From a virus, in IMG/VR virus record IMGVR_UViG_3300010354_006498, positions 1-49,172 of that record: 49,172 nucleotides of DNA; one strand, written 5' to 3'. Both the position numbers and the translations under genes were made by a program. The notes beneath the pieces were generated by a model. It was not told where the DNA came from, made no database searches, and was given only the letters and a program-made list of their open reading frames with translations. Below, piece by piece: positions 27,601 through 35,427 of the stretch; the stretch's first letter is position 1, and every line of letters starts with the position of its first letter.

Positions 27601-29468
27601 GAAGATTCTAAAATATAATTAGTATTGTATAATTGAGCAAATTTTGTAAAGCCAGATGTTGTATTAGTACCAGTTAAATCAAAGTAATTAACTTCAGGTG
27701 CTTTCTCTGTTTTACCGTCCCATGTGAAAGCGGATGCGTTATCTACAAAAGCGGACTCGTATAATTTAGTAAACGATTTGAATCCAACATTTGTATATAA
27801 ATTGTTTTGATCAAAAAAATCAGTTTCAGGTACATTTACAAAACCATACTTTGAACTATTAATAACAAAAGTAGTTTTTCCCATTTGTGCAAATGTTTGA
27901 AATCCTTTTGAGTTACCGTCTTGAATAAAATTAACAGCTGGTGCTGCATTTGATTTACCTTGCCAACCAAATGCAGAATCACCTACATATTTTGAATCAC
28001 CAAATTGTTGTCTTGCGGTAAATCCATCTGCAAAATCATTAGAAAAGAAATTAGATTCTTGTGTACCAATTATAGAATATTTTGATTTTTCAGGATTTTC
28101 ATTTCTACCAGAAGGTATAGTTCTTGAAACTTTATCTAAGTTGTATTTGCTATTATCTTCCAACTGCAAAGATTGTAAATCATATCTAATAGTATCAACT
28201 ATTTGAGTTGGAGTCATTTCCATTAATTTAGAAATTGGAATATATTTCGTTGGTATTTGATCTACATTAAAATCACTTAAATCTTTATCCAACTTTGTTT
28301 TTAAGTCTACCCTAAAAACTTTAGTATCTGGTATAGTAACATAATCCGTTGTTGGTATATCAGTTACAAGTTCTGGAGATTCAGTTACTCGTTCAAAAGA
28401 TAAAACAGATCGTTCTAATGCAATATCTGGATTTATTATATTATTTAATGGCGATACTAAATCTTTATTTATTAAAACAGATTGTTGTTTTAAATCATTA
28501 AATAATGGTTTACGTGTAATATTAATGTTAGGGTTAACTACATCATCATTAGGCAATACAACATTCCTCGTTGTTATATTAGCAGATTGCTTTGTTCTAT
28601 CTGTAAATAATTCCGATGGAGTTATAGGAACTTTAGGATCAGTTACATTATTTGTCTGATTATTTAAAGCGGTATTTATATTTGGTGTGGAGTTTTTTCT
28701 ATCGAATGTTAATTGAGAATCCGAAACCTCTACATCAGATTTTAAGTTATTTTGCCCAATGGCTAAACTTCCAACTTCAGTTTCAGATTTATTTAATTTA
28801 CTAGAAAATAATTCCCTACGTACATTACCAAGTTCTGATATTATATTTTCGGTTGATATATTGCTAATAGGAGTTGTTTCTAAATTTGTATTAATAGCTG
28901 AATACTTTGATACAGAATTTACTAGTCCTTCTTCAAATACTTTTTTAACAATATCATCCAACTTAGAAGTTTCTAATCTCTTTTCTATCGGTATTGTATT
29001 AAATTTATTAATATCATCTAATTTAGTACCTTCTAATTTACTTTCAATTGGATTTGTAACAAACGCTCTTGTATCATCTAAAGTAGATTTACCAAGTGAA
29101 TCAGATAATGGTTTTGTTTTGAATTGTTTTATATCGTCTAATTTCGATTTACCAAGTAGTCCAGATAATGGTTTTGTTTTGAATTTCTTTATATCGTCTA
29201 ATTTCGATTTACCAAGTGAACTCGATAACGGTTTTGTTTGAAATTTCTTTATGTCATCCAACTTAGTTGAACTCATCATTCCCGCTAAGTTACTTTGTTC
29301 AAGTGGATTTACATTAGGAGACATAGACTTGAGATTATCTGAAACTGGTGTTACATTAGCAAAATTATTACCATCCTTGGCTTTTGAAGAAGCAGGTGTG
29401 GTTTTTTCTTGCTTTACAGCGTTTGATCTAAATTTTGATAAGTCTGATTGTAAATCTACTAATGACAT
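21681..29468 (-). CDS. Giant repeat-containing tail/baseplate protein, 2595 aa
   Basis: Start chosen at ATG 29468 (AGGA six bases upstream; the codon before is GTG). Residues about 65-175 hold five to six copies of a 20-residue repeat (KLDDIKKFKTKPL-type). A low-complexity Asn/Thr-rich region leads to about 20 copies of a 44-residue repeat (roughly residues 480-1390) with the core FDWDG...APAVNYFDLT...GF..FA....KYIPESSQ. Then come an Ala-rich linker and, from about residue 2060, a beta-rich domain with KWNSVKYMGRGDPLYTYDGY and LRPIVR-like membrane-free segments such as GPVIRLNIGHLYRK. That domain recalls tube-initiator proteins (T4 gp48/gp54 type, gp19-like fold). The C-terminus is Ser/Thr/Asn-rich and ends Lys-rich. 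The position between tape measure and LysM baseplate gene fits a baseplate or tube-initiation role; the function of the repeats is unknown. Confidence 0.7.
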   Translation of the reverse strand: MSLVDLQSDLSKFRSNAVKQEKTTPASSKAKDGNNFANVTPVSDNLKSMSPNVNPLEQSNLAGMMSSTKLDDIKKFQTKPLSSSLGKSKLDDIKKFKTKPLSGLLGKSKLDDIKQFKTKPLSDSLGKSTLDDTRAFVTNPIESKLEGTKLDDINKFNTIPIEKRLETSKLDDIVKKVFEEGLVNSVSKYSAINTNLETTPISNISTENIISELGNVRRELFSSKLNKSETEVGSLAIGQNNLKSDVEVSDSQLTFDRKNSTPNINTALNNQTNNVTDPKVPITPSELFTDRTKQSANITTRNVVLPNDDVVNPNINITRKPLFNDLKQQSVLINKDLVSPLNNIINPDIALERSVLSFERVTESPELVTDIPTTDYVTIPDTKVFRVDLKTKLDKDLSDFNVDQIPTKYIPISKLMEMTPTQIVDTIRYDLQSLQLEDNSKYNLDKVSRTIPSGRNENPEKSKYSIIGTQESNFFSNDFADGFTARQQFGDSKYVGDSAFGWQGKSNAAPAVNFIQDGNSKGFQTFAQMGKTTFVINSSKYGFVNVPETDFFDQNNLYTNVGFKSFTKLYESAFVDNASAFTWDGKTEKAPEVNYFDLTGTNTTSGFTKFAQLYNTNYILESSQFDWDGKRETAPAVNYFDIGGQHTTEGFKTLSQPFISSYIPDSSQFDWDGTRDQSPEVNYFDLLGRYTTTGFTKFAQNYDSKYIQDSSQFDWDGAKEAVPTVNYFDLTGTYTTDGFTKFPQNYDSKYIPDSSQFDWDGAKDNVPVVNYFDLTNTYTNDGFTSFSNLYDSKYIPDSSQFDWDGAKDNVPTVNYFDLTNTHTNIGFHSFAQKLDSKYIPDSSEFDWNGKKQSAPAVDYFDLTKKNTTSGFTTFHILHDSKYVKESSQFDWDGVRSQAPAVNYLDLLKQFTTEGFNTFTQFLITKYIPNSSQFDWDGTRSDAPAVDYFDLTKKNTTVGFHTFARNYETKYVPESSIFDWDGSREKAPAVDYFDLTKKNTTVGFHTFARKLDTKYVPESSEFDWDGNRPAAPAVNYFDLTKKNTTVGFHTFAEKYDTKYIPESSIFDWDGNRNSAPAVNYFDLSNIATSKGFHILAQQQEPTSYQTSGNQLGGGASRFDWDGPRDSAPEVNYFDKGNLRTSKGFHKFAKQLEETKYQITGKTLKDDASEFDWNGLRNKAPEVDYFDLTKKFTKKGFHRLAEVREETKYNTEASEFTFKGSQPKKGVNYFDASGKNAGGFTQKAEPLKTEYKHESSNFAFTGKLPNPIDFFDNKDSDGFVLNTEPLQSKFKEDTSKFTFVGKRSNAPAIDYIDNKNAPGFKAFPALLESNYDLDSTQFGWKGGRINAPEVDFLDNAPSSGFTTFAQTYQSFYTEDFGKYNWKGPRSDAPNVSWFGITPRRQMQLPNLDSVSRSVMTDQGFKTFFENKENTNLASSYSTLSTENGKNKSLINNIPMTNFFGYSPNDRNGFMIKMNSAQDTMYPIVSPGLRYDATLQQRIPIETGRGEANGGSIVDRELRAPITFGKKIFGNGKLSSLQNQVPDSKVDTDSSYYGRTYEENIRNFTEKKGYVAKWAIKRNSPSPLDLQYSKFNLRADSYNPDFLGSADQPFVLRDIGQHWGFGVNFDEGLVRGGAVTMADRILNDVIRVGKFLITGKGLLFLAKQVGLQLMNPNVDERPANGIIDSLASATSFGMSPTQIFNPLALIANVGGSPIGLRLPRHSLLGALDSSMLNRYGDTAIKREFLGDGTPAGANFKALEVPESDGDQTDYSRLIGLMKELLPNSFRPNISGLTIDLDHSKIHRVSSGFGGPGAPLGIGGTKIRRARHPYLTYYTTNPYLVEPASTAPSSTPTTTTPTAGAAAAAGAAAAAGAAAGAAMGLGTTGNPQYSPTALRNQYYNLADKNGDVNPGGSYSTELLNEYNQSGRSAFGMIKGLMNLLPNGPGNTVSTAGGSSPSGSLPSGSGLSLHNETVNRIKGLSTFEPKTKTFSSRIRPETYANSLNNQDKSLHRSDGTVTDPLKKYLTSTYSNLRKVDVGSTNARSRKYNDFRHDIYDSESSNSSRSGSSAAGDQVQIKQFIMSDPKIMRYHKQNLENFFGMGSHGEPGSQRNLPFVSNIHYMKDKKTNASVPVLKQGRQFRGDRINIIDFKQVKRAINKNLVYEKDLEGLRGTEDLVEFYFTSLKIGAGGVNKPAEAIVFRATFDSIQDTHSPKWNSVKYMGRGDPLYTYDGYERSISFGFTVHIGSRDEMKASWRKLNYLASWTAPDYTTAGLIRGPVIRLNIGHLYRKMPGFISSLSYTFDNVGGTWETAKLPEDKSQTVRTAENDVTPNVLLSSPGVLQLPKTVQVSVGFTPFGVYRPEYNGVMYSLYDDGNTGDGIESGLMPSSDKKVNYFRAIDTNDDGTRASINDPDNKVLLSSPPPDGKEADLVDTQPELREDPNDKPSTAGDDFRGLVAGAKATQTAKDPATTPATDTSKVQGNPPGTGVLLETQKDTKQDTNSLAPNNLTGLGGSTQTQPSNYVMVPKSGNSVPAAVPTQPTTGWESLNQTGTVSTESAGSTANNGSELGMDYGTAYRNVGATFDSGSTDKKKSTKGKKKSG
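25290..28020 (-). repeat. Tandem 132-bp (44-residue) coding repeats, about 20 copies
   Basis: The unit is visible in the DNA as repeats of CCATCCCAATC spaced 132 bases apart, and in protein as F-D-W-D-G ... V-N-Y-F-D ... G-F-x-x-F. The central copies (about 26300-27600) are the most alike. Copies toward both ends diverge to FTFKG, FAFTG, FGWQG or YNWKG, and one copy near 27850 has lost the FDWDG core. The graded divergence suggests growth of the array from the middle by unequal recombination. Confidence 0.9.
28950..29271 (-). repeat. Tandem 60-bp (20-residue) coding repeats, five to six copies
   Basis: Near the N-terminus of the giant protein, segments of the type SKLDDIKKFKTKPLSGLLGK recur every 60 bases. 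The three copies at about 29090-29270 are nearly identical in DNA; later copies drift to TLDDTRAFVTNPIESKLEG. The pattern alternates an amphipathic helix with a Pro-containing turn. Confidence 0.85.
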
Positions 29469-29488
29469 CACGTATCCTAATTATTTCA

Positions 29489-29497
29489 TATAAATAT
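29489..29497 (-). promoter_or_regulatory. Promoter-like box (ATATTTATA)
   Basis: A copy of the recurrent motif in the 45-base gap after the tape measure gene, 20 bases before the ATG of the giant repeat protein. Confidence 0.45.
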
Positions 29498-29513
29498 AAC
29501 TTTAAGTAGATTA

Positions 29514-32500
29514 TTAAATTCTACGGCCGTATGTATTATCTATCGCTATATTATATGCTTTTTTGAAATCAATTTTTCCTTGTATCTCTTCAACTGTTTT
29601 TTCACCAAATTTTATTATGGTTGGTTGGGTTGCCATACTTTCCATAATAGAAATTAATTTATCCAATTTAGCACCCAATCCATCTCCGTCTCCACCTTTA
29701 GCTTTCCCAACTGCTCCACCAGGTGCTAAATTAGCATTAGCCCCTGGAGGTGCTGCTGTTGTACTTGCTACTGCTGTTTGTGGTATTGATGTTGCTACCG
29801 TAGTAGTTTGTGGTATTGATGATACACCAGAAGAAGTTTGTGGTACATTTGTAATTGATTTTGTTTTATTTGCTGTGTATTCACTTGCTTTTTCTGCGGC
29901 AGATTTTGGTTTACTTTCTCCACCACCAAATAAACTTGAAACCATTCCACCAACAGCAGCATCTAATGGATTTGGTGTTGACTTCTTTTCCTCAGTTCCA
30001 CCACCACCAAATAGTGAAGTCACCCCACCCATAATAGAATCAACTACTTTTGAAACAGTCCCACCTGCACCACCACCAACTTTATCCATAACTGCTGATA
30101 ATTTATCAACATCAAGTGTTGAAATAGTATCTGAAAGTTTTTTCAATGAATCTGCTATTTGACTAAATGCCTTTGCTGCTCCAGATATTTTTTCAGGATT
30201 TAACTTAGTTACAAGTTGACTCATTGATTCTAATGGACTTTTTCCACCTGCTAAACTACTAAGTCCGTCCATAAGTCCACCACTCATGTTTTTCATCAAT
30301 CCACTTAAAGCATCACCAAATTCTTCTAACTTACTTGAATCTATGTTTGATAAATTATCTGCCATGACTTTCATTGCAGCACCAATACTTGTTATACCTG
30401 CTGCAACAGCTGCTACTGTTTTTGGATCAACTTTCTCTATTATCTGCAATAATTGATCTATTGGACTATCGCCACCAATAAGACTACCAAGACCTTCCAT
30501 TATTGCGCCTGCACCTGCACCACCACCAAACATTGCAAGTGCTCCACCGATTGCGGTTATACCCAATGCAATTTTACCCAAATTTACAGGATCTAGTTTT
30601 GTTAAACTCAGTAACTTGTCTACAATTTTAACTATGTTATCACCAATGGCGTTTATTACATTAACTATTGCACCACCGATTGATGTTACTATTCCAGAAA
30701 TTCCTTCAAATATAGATTTTATTATTGCTGGAATTTGTTTTATACCTTCAATGAATACTTGACCAAGAACCTGAACAATAGTCATTAATACTGGAATCAA
30801 TCCTTTGATAAATTCACCAATTGCACCAAATACGGGAGCAAGTCCCTTTATTAATTCAGCAAAAGCACCACCTAAAACATCAGCAAATTTCATCAGTATA
30901 GGGGCCATATTCTTTATTGCAGGAGCGGCTAACCAGAGAGCTACACCAAGTGCTAGAAAAAATGCAGCCACAACGCCAATAACAGGACCAATAGGAGTCG
31001 GAGTTGCTAACGATTTTCCAAGTGCCTCCATTCCTTTTCCTATTCCTTTTAATATTCCTTCAAAAGCAGCACCAACACCTTTACCAACTGATTTTATAGC
31101 AGAACCCAATCCTTTACCAAAGTCTGCAATTTTAGCACCCATAGATTTAGCACCATCTGCTAGTTTAGATGATTTATCAAGATTGGCTGTTTGTGTATCT
31201 AACATTTTACTTGTGGCATCCCCACCACCAACGGATGCTACCGATGCTGCACCTTTGCCTGTAAGTTTACCCAATGCCTTTCCAGCAAACCCACCCATTT
31301 TTCCACTCAATTTTCCTGTGACTTTACTTGCAGCACTACCAACTTTACTCACCATTGTTTTACCCAAATCGGCTGCTTTATCTTTCATTAAGTCTAAACC
31401 TTTACCAATCAAAGCCTTACCTGCAAAAGCCGCGCCTATTAATCCAACCAACTTTAGAACACCAGTAAATCCTGATTCAACTTGCTGAACAGGTTTGGTT
31501 ATATTTTTAACACCATCGGTTGTTCCTTTTACTGCTTTTGTAACTTTTTCTGTTTTTTCTTCTACACTACCAAACAATGAAGCAATCCACGAAAGTGGTT
31601 TAATCATAAAACCAATCATACCCACCATTAGTTTGAATGCAGGGAGAGTACCACCTAAAATAATTTTAACTATACCAACAAGTATTGAAACTATTGGTTT
31701 AATAGAATGAACTACATCATCAAATACTTCCATCATACCACCACCTGCACTTGCACCTTCAAGTAAACCATGAACCATTTCAAGTATTGGAGTTGCCAAT
31801 TTAGTAAGAATTTCTTTTACTTTGGTCATAATATCACCAAACTTTTCTGCTGCACTTGCTTGTTCTTCTTGTGCTGCTTTTTCTAAAGCTAATTGAGCCT
31901 CTTCGGATTTACCCTGTGCTTTTAATTTTTCTGCTTGAGTTTTATATATATTAGAACGTTCTTCAGCAGTTGCATTTGCTAAAGATTCTTGTAATTGTCT
32001 ATCCAATCCAAGTTTTTTCATTTCTTCAGCTTTAGATAACATACCTGTCATTTCTTCAACAGACATACCAAACGCTTTTGCCATAGATTCTTGCTGAAGT
32101 ACATTCATTTCTTTGAATTCTTCCATAGAACCCATTTGATGTAATATTTCGTCTTGTAATTCTCCTGTTTTTCCTTCTAATGCTAATCGCCTTGCAGTAT
32201 CAAAGTTTATATTCTTACCAGTTAATACCCTTGCTTCCATCTCTGCACCAAGTGAGGATTCAATATCCAACATTCCCCTACCGATTTCTTTCATTCTTCC
32301 TAATTCTGTTCCAAGTAGTTTTGCTTTAGCTGCTGCAGCAATAAGTTCTTTGGTACTTCCTTTGAATCCTACTGCAACTTCTTTTGAAATACCAGCAAGA
32401 AGTTTAACAGCATTTTTAGAACTCATAATACCACCAGCAACCTTGATTGCTTCGCCAGAAAGGGTCGCCATTGATTTACCACTTAGTATAGAAAGAGAAT

Positions 32501-33983
32501 GGACATTTGCAACTTCATCTTCGGTTAATCCAAACTTCTCACTTAACAATGTTGCATCTTGAACTGTTTTTGCCATACTTGGAATTTGCATCATCTTTTT
32601 AACATCAATTCCACCCATGATATTAGAAACTGTTTTCATACCCTTAACAACTTGTTCGGTATTTACACCAACGAGTCCCATTTCATGCGCCATGTCATGT
32701 GCTGCTTCATGCGCTGCAAGTGCTTCTTTTTTTGTTCCACCAAGTTCTTTTTGAACCTCAGATACACCACCATCTAATGATAAAAATAATCCAACCAATG
32801 CTCCTACTGCTGCAAGCATTCCAAATATTACAGCCTGTGGTCCCATGAGTAATGTTTTCCCAAATCCCATTACTGCTTGGCCAGACGCTTTTAATCCAGA
32901 AACCATTCCCCCTTGAAAGCCAGTTGCTATACCTGTCAATGACTTACCAACATTTTCTTGTATGTTTTTCTTAAATGTATCAAATCCAAGAACTTTTGTA
33001 AGTGCTGCACCACCTGGTATTTTCTTTATACCTTTTTCTAATCCATCGAAAACTTTACCAAATTTTGTTGCATCAATTGCACCCTTTAATTCTTCTGTTT
33101 TTTTGATAATTTCTGCTTGCTTTTTTGCTTCAATCTCATTCTCAGTATTTAATTTCCCCTTCATATCAATCATTTTTTCAATAACATTTTCCTGTTTTTC
33201 AAAAATACCAATTTGTTTTTGAAGAAATTCTAAATCCTGCTGAGAATACTTTGTCTTACCGGCAGCGTCTTTTATTGAACCACGTTCAAAATCTTCTCTG
33301 AGTAAGTCAAGTGTTCTACCTGTTTTCTTTAACGCTAATTCTTCTCGATAAGAACTTAACTCAACATACTTCCCTTCACGAACCGCTTTTGCTGAGGCAT
33401 CCATGTCTTGTAATGTATCAACCAAATCAATATTTGTATAAAGGTTTTTACGAGTTGCGTCACCCAATGCAATCATTTCTTTACTTGTACCGTGTACTCG
33501 TTCTTCAATTTCTGCGGTTGTTTGTGTAACCAAATCAGTTACAAACTTAAACTCTTGTGTGCCTTTTATGTTTTCGGCAAGATTTTTTTGTATATCATCA
33601 TATTTTGTTTTTAATTCATCTTCAAGGTCAAGAAGTTCCATTTTAACAGCACGAGACTTTCTATACTCTTCGTTTGTTTCTTCTGTTAATTCTAATAATT
33701 CTTCTTGTGTATCTACTATTTGCTGCATACTATCTAAGTGAGTTTGCTCACTTTTAAGTATTTCACCATATTGATTATATAATTGTCCTTGAATTCCTTG
33801 CTTCTGTTTTTCTAAACCTAATAGACTTTCCTGAACTTTCTGAACCTCTCGTAAATTTGCGCTATCTGATTTAGATAATGCAACGAGTTTTTCACGAAGG
33901 TCTATAATTTCACGTGTTATTTCTGCTTCTTGTCTGCGGAGGTCACGTAACTCTTCTGATTCTTTTTTATCTTCTTTAGCCAT
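29514..33983 (-). CDS. Tail tape measure protein
   Basis: A 1489-aa protein with typical tape-measure composition. A charged coiled coil covers the first 300 residues. A long Gly/Ala/Ser-rich region with several hydrophobic helices follows (around LLMGPQAVIFGMLAAVGALV and GPVIGVVAAFFLALGVALW). Gly-rich repeats of the type 'LDGLSSLIGG.SP' come next, then a flexible C-terminus. It would set tail length and be ejected ahead of the DNA. It lies directly after the tail chaperone pair and its terminator, the canonical order. At about 0.15 nm per residue it would correspond to a tail of roughly 220 nm, longer than T4, if fully used as a ruler. The ATG lacks a clear ribosome binding site. Confidence 0.88.
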   Translation of the reverse strand: MAKEDKKESEELRDLRRQEAEITREIIDLREKLVALSKSDSANLREVQKVQESLLGLEKQKQGIQGQLYNQYGEILKSEQTHLDSMQQIVDTQEELLELTEETNEEYRKSRAVKMELLDLEDELKTKYDDIQKNLAENIKGTQEFKFVTDLVTQTTAEIEERVHGTSKEMIALGDATRKNLYTNIDLVDTLQDMDASAKAVREGKYVELSSYREELALKKTGRTLDLLREDFERGSIKDAAGKTKYSQQDLEFLQKQIGIFEKQENVIEKMIDMKGKLNTENEIEAKKQAEIIKKTEELKGAIDATKFGKVFDGLEKGIKKIPGGAALTKVLGFDTFKKNIQENVGKSLTGIATGFQGGMVSGLKASGQAVMGFGKTLLMGPQAVIFGMLAAVGALVGLFLSLDGGVSEVQKELGGTKKEALAAHEAAHDMAHEMGLVGVNTEQVVKGMKTVSNIMGGIDVKKMMQIPSMAKTVQDATLLSEKFGLTEDEVANVHSLSILSGKSMATLSGEAIKVAGGIMSSKNAVKLLAGISKEVAVGFKGSTKELIAAAAKAKLLGTELGRMKEIGRGMLDIESSLGAEMEARVLTGKNINFDTARRLALEGKTGELQDEILHQMGSMEEFKEMNVLQQESMAKAFGMSVEEMTGMLSKAEEMKKLGLDRQLQESLANATAEERSNIYKTQAEKLKAQGKSEEAQLALEKAAQEEQASAAEKFGDIMTKVKEILTKLATPILEMVHGLLEGASAGGGMMEVFDDVVHSIKPIVSILVGIVKIILGGTLPAFKLMVGMIGFMIKPLSWIASLFGSVEEKTEKVTKAVKGTTDGVKNITKPVQQVESGFTGVLKLVGLIGAAFAGKALIGKGLDLMKDKAADLGKTMVSKVGSAASKVTGKLSGKMGGFAGKALGKLTGKGAASVASVGGGDATSKMLDTQTANLDKSSKLADGAKSMGAKIADFGKGLGSAIKSVGKGVGAAFEGILKGIGKGMEALGKSLATPTPIGPVIGVVAAFFLALGVALWLAAPAIKNMAPILMKFADVLGGAFAELIKGLAPVFGAIGEFIKGLIPVLMTIVQVLGQVFIEGIKQIPAIIKSIFEGISGIVTSIGGAIVNVINAIGDNIVKIVDKLLSLTKLDPVNLGKIALGITAIGGALAMFGGGAGAGAIMEGLGSLIGGDSPIDQLLQIIEKVDPKTVAAVAAGITSIGAAMKVMADNLSNIDSSKLEEFGDALSGLMKNMSGGLMDGLSSLAGGKSPLESMSQLVTKLNPEKISGAAKAFSQIADSLKKLSDTISTLDVDKLSAVMDKVGGGAGGTVSKVVDSIMGGVTSLFGGGGTEEKKSTPNPLDAAVGGMVSSLFGGGESKPKSAAEKASEYTANKTKSITNVPQTSSGVSSIPQTTTVATSIPQTAVASTTAAPPGANANLAPGGAVGKAKGGDGDGLGAKLDKLISIMESMATQPTIIKFGEKTVEEIQGKIDFKKAYNIAIDNTYGRRI

Positions 33984-34006
33984 TATATCATGTTATAATT
34001 AAACAA

Positions 34007-34036
34007 AAAGTCCGTATAGATAAATATACGGACTTT
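34007..34036 (-). terminator. Intrinsic terminator after the tail chaperone genes
   Basis: A perfect 12-bp stem AAAGTCCGTATA / TATACGGACTTT with a 6-base loop, followed on the minus strand by TTTTTG. It lies between the chaperone extension and the tape measure. Confidence 0.85.
34019..34027 (-). promoter_or_regulatory. Promoter-like box (ATATTTATC) inside the terminator
   Basis: The recurrent motif occupies the loop and one arm of the terminator hairpin, 36 bases before the tape measure ATG. Termination and re-initiation may be combined here. Confidence 0.35.
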
Positions 34037-34038
34037 AA

Positions 34039-34290
34039 TTATTTTGGTCTAAATGTAGGCATTGCAGGTGATTTAGCTTTATTTGGCTCTTCATATTGTT
34101 TGTTATGTTCTTCAACTGCCTTAGCAACTTGTTTTATATAAAAACGTCTAAGGTGTATCGGTAATTCATAAACTTCACTCCATGTCCATCCGCCTTGTCC
34201 TCTGTAACACAATACAAATATTTCTTCATGTAAACCTATTTTATAATCAGTTCCCAGGCCAAAAAAATGATACCCCCATCGGTATATCAA
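34039..34290 (-). CDS. Tail assembly chaperone, frameshift extension (second frame)
   Basis: This frame encodes IFVLCYRGQGGWTWSEVYEL, then IHLRRFYIKQVAKAVEEHNK, a pattern typical of the second half of tail-chaperone pairs. It overlaps the 288-aa gene by 44 bases. Its only possible start in the overlap is a TTG with the AGGAG touching it, so independent initiation is unlikely. The seven-T run at 34261-34267 would let ribosomes slip +1 from the upstream frame. The product would join residues 1-284 of the upstream protein to 73 residues of this frame, giving 357 aa. The terminator and then the tape measure gene follow, as in lambda-type G/GT arrangements. Confidence 0.6.
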   Translation of the reverse strand: MIYRWGYHFFGLGTDYKIGLHEEIFVLCYRGQGGWTWSEVYELPIHLRRFYIKQVAKAVEEHNKQYEEPNKAKSPAMPTFRPK

Positions 34291-35113
34291 TCTCCTTTAC
34301 CTCACCGGTTGCATCTGATATAAATGTATATGTTAAATCAAGGTCTGGTGATATTGATTTAATATATTGTCTTAAAGCACGTGAATCCGCTGCAAATAAT
34401 TCATTATCTACAAAATGGTTTACCGCTGCTCTACCACTTTCACCATCTACGGAAGTAATAATGTGTTTGAGTCTCGTTGTAAGTTCCCTATCAATTCCAG
34501 TTCTTACTAATGCTTTATTCATTGTTTTTAATTCTGCCTGGATGTCCTTCTCCAAAGCATGAGTCATTAAACGAAATGTTACTACTCTTTTTGAATTAGG
34601 TAATTCAAAATCGAATTCGTTTACTCTCTTCTCAAATAAGCTGTAATCAACCTCCTTGTGCTCAATTTGAGTTAAATCTATTGTTACTTTTTGTTTTGTT
34701 CCAGGAGAGAATGGGTCATCAACTTCGACTTGATAATCTTTACCGTAACCCAAAATTCTCGCTGCAACCATAATTGCATTCTTGTCACCCATGTATAAAT
34801 CATTATAACTAACAGGAGTAACAATCAAAGACTCAAACAGTTTGTCTAAAACAACACCTTGTTTAATAAGGTTTTGCGATGTTAAAATATCTTCTTCCTT
34901 TGCAGTCATATATTTCATTTCAATCACACCACTTTCGAGTGGATGACCTTGCGGATATATAAGACCTTTTGAAGGTAGAGGAATAATTTCAGTTGGAAAG
35001 TTTGTACGCTTAATATCTGAAACTCTATGTTCAGATAGTAATTGGGCTTTAATGTCAGCATCAGAAGCAATTTCTTGTTGACTAACATCATAGCCGGTTG
35101 GAATTTTAGTCAT
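34247..35113 (-). CDS. Tail assembly chaperone / gp26-like baseplate assembly protein
   Basis: A 288-aa protein. The segments IIPLPSKGLIYPQGHPL, IEMKYMTAKEEDILTSQNLI and MVAARILGYGKDYQVEV match the 'PSkG..Y....i.ik.mt..EEdiL....lik.g..l..ll......d...l..gDr..il...R...yG..Y' pattern of T4-type gp26-like proteins found just before tape measure genes. It should chaperone the tape measure during tube assembly. Its 3' end overlaps the next frame across a T7 run, so a minority product probably carries a C-terminal extension. It is preceded by the FeoA-like ORF and a promoter-like box. Confidence 0.75.
   Translation of the reverse strand: MTKIPTGYDVSQQEIASDADIKAQLLSEHRVSDIKRTNFPTEIIPLPSKGLIYPQGHPLESGVIEMKYMTAKEEDILTSQNLIKQGVVLDKLFESLIVTPVSYNDLYMGDKNAIMVAARILGYGKDYQVEVDDPFSPGTKQKVTIDLTQIEHKEVDYSLFEKRVNEFDFELPNSKRVVTFRLMTHALEKDIQAELKTMNKALVRTGIDRELTTRLKHIITSVDGESGRAAVNHFVDNELFAADSRALRQYIKSISPDLDLTYTFISDATGEVKEIDIPMGVSFFWPGN
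34261..34267 (-). other. Candidate +1 (or -2) programmed frameshift site, seven Ts
   Basis: The zero frame reads TCA-TTT-TTT-TGG. A +1 slip of the Phe-tRNA on the T run keeps full pairing and continues with GGC in the extension frame. AAAGGAG lies about 25 bases upstream and a GGGGG run 5 bases before the slippery Ts. Confidence 0.55.
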
Positions 35114-35156
35114 AACTAATCCTATAACAATTTATAATAAAACAATTTTTATACAC

Positions 35157-35427
35157 TTATAAATATAAGCTATTGAGAAAATCATCTTCTTCATCAACCA
35201 ATATTATATCTACTTTTGGGTCTGGTCTAATTGCCAATCTTGTATAACTATATTGAATTTCAATTGGTCCACCAAAAGGTGCTTTTCTAATAACAGTAAA
35301 TTTTGTACCAACAACTAATCCAAGTTCTTGCAAACGTCGGATAAATGGTGTATTGCTTCCATAATATACAATGGTTGCAATGGAATCTTTATGTAAACTA
35401 CAAAAGTGTTTGATAAAAAATCCCCAT
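35157..35427 (-). pseudogene. FeoA-domain (SH3-like) ORF lacking an in-frame start
   Basis: The minus strand encodes a recognisable FeoA domain: TPFIRRLQELGLVVGTKFTV, then IRKAPFGGPIEI, LAIRP and VDIILVDEEDD, ending at TAA 35157. FeoA domains are small SH3-like barrels, best known in bacterial iron transport regulation. No ATG, GTG or TTG is in frame between the upstream stop (35430-35432) and the domain. An ATG at 35427 in another frame would read into the domain only if one T of the T6 run at 35415-35420 were skipped (+1). It is therefore a broken gene, a recoded gene, a gene with an unusual start or a sequence error. It lies between the tube and chaperone genes, and the ATG is inside the tube terminator. 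Confidence 0.6.
35158..35166 (-). promoter_or_regulatory. Promoter-like box (ATATTTATA)
   Basis: A copy of the recurrent motif overlapping the end of the FeoA-domain ORF, about 45 bases before the ATG of the tail chaperone. Confidence 0.45.

Noticed and set aside
25290-28020. Regular 132-bp repeats as a CRISPR array
   Set aside because: The repeats are coding, in frame and degenerate across the whole unit, with no unique spacers.
28759-29241. Plus-strand open frames, for example 28759-29241, 30805-31488 and 15565-16332
   Set aside because: They lie opposite long minus-strand genes, have low-complexity products that mirror the codon use of the real gene, and lack ribosome binding sites.
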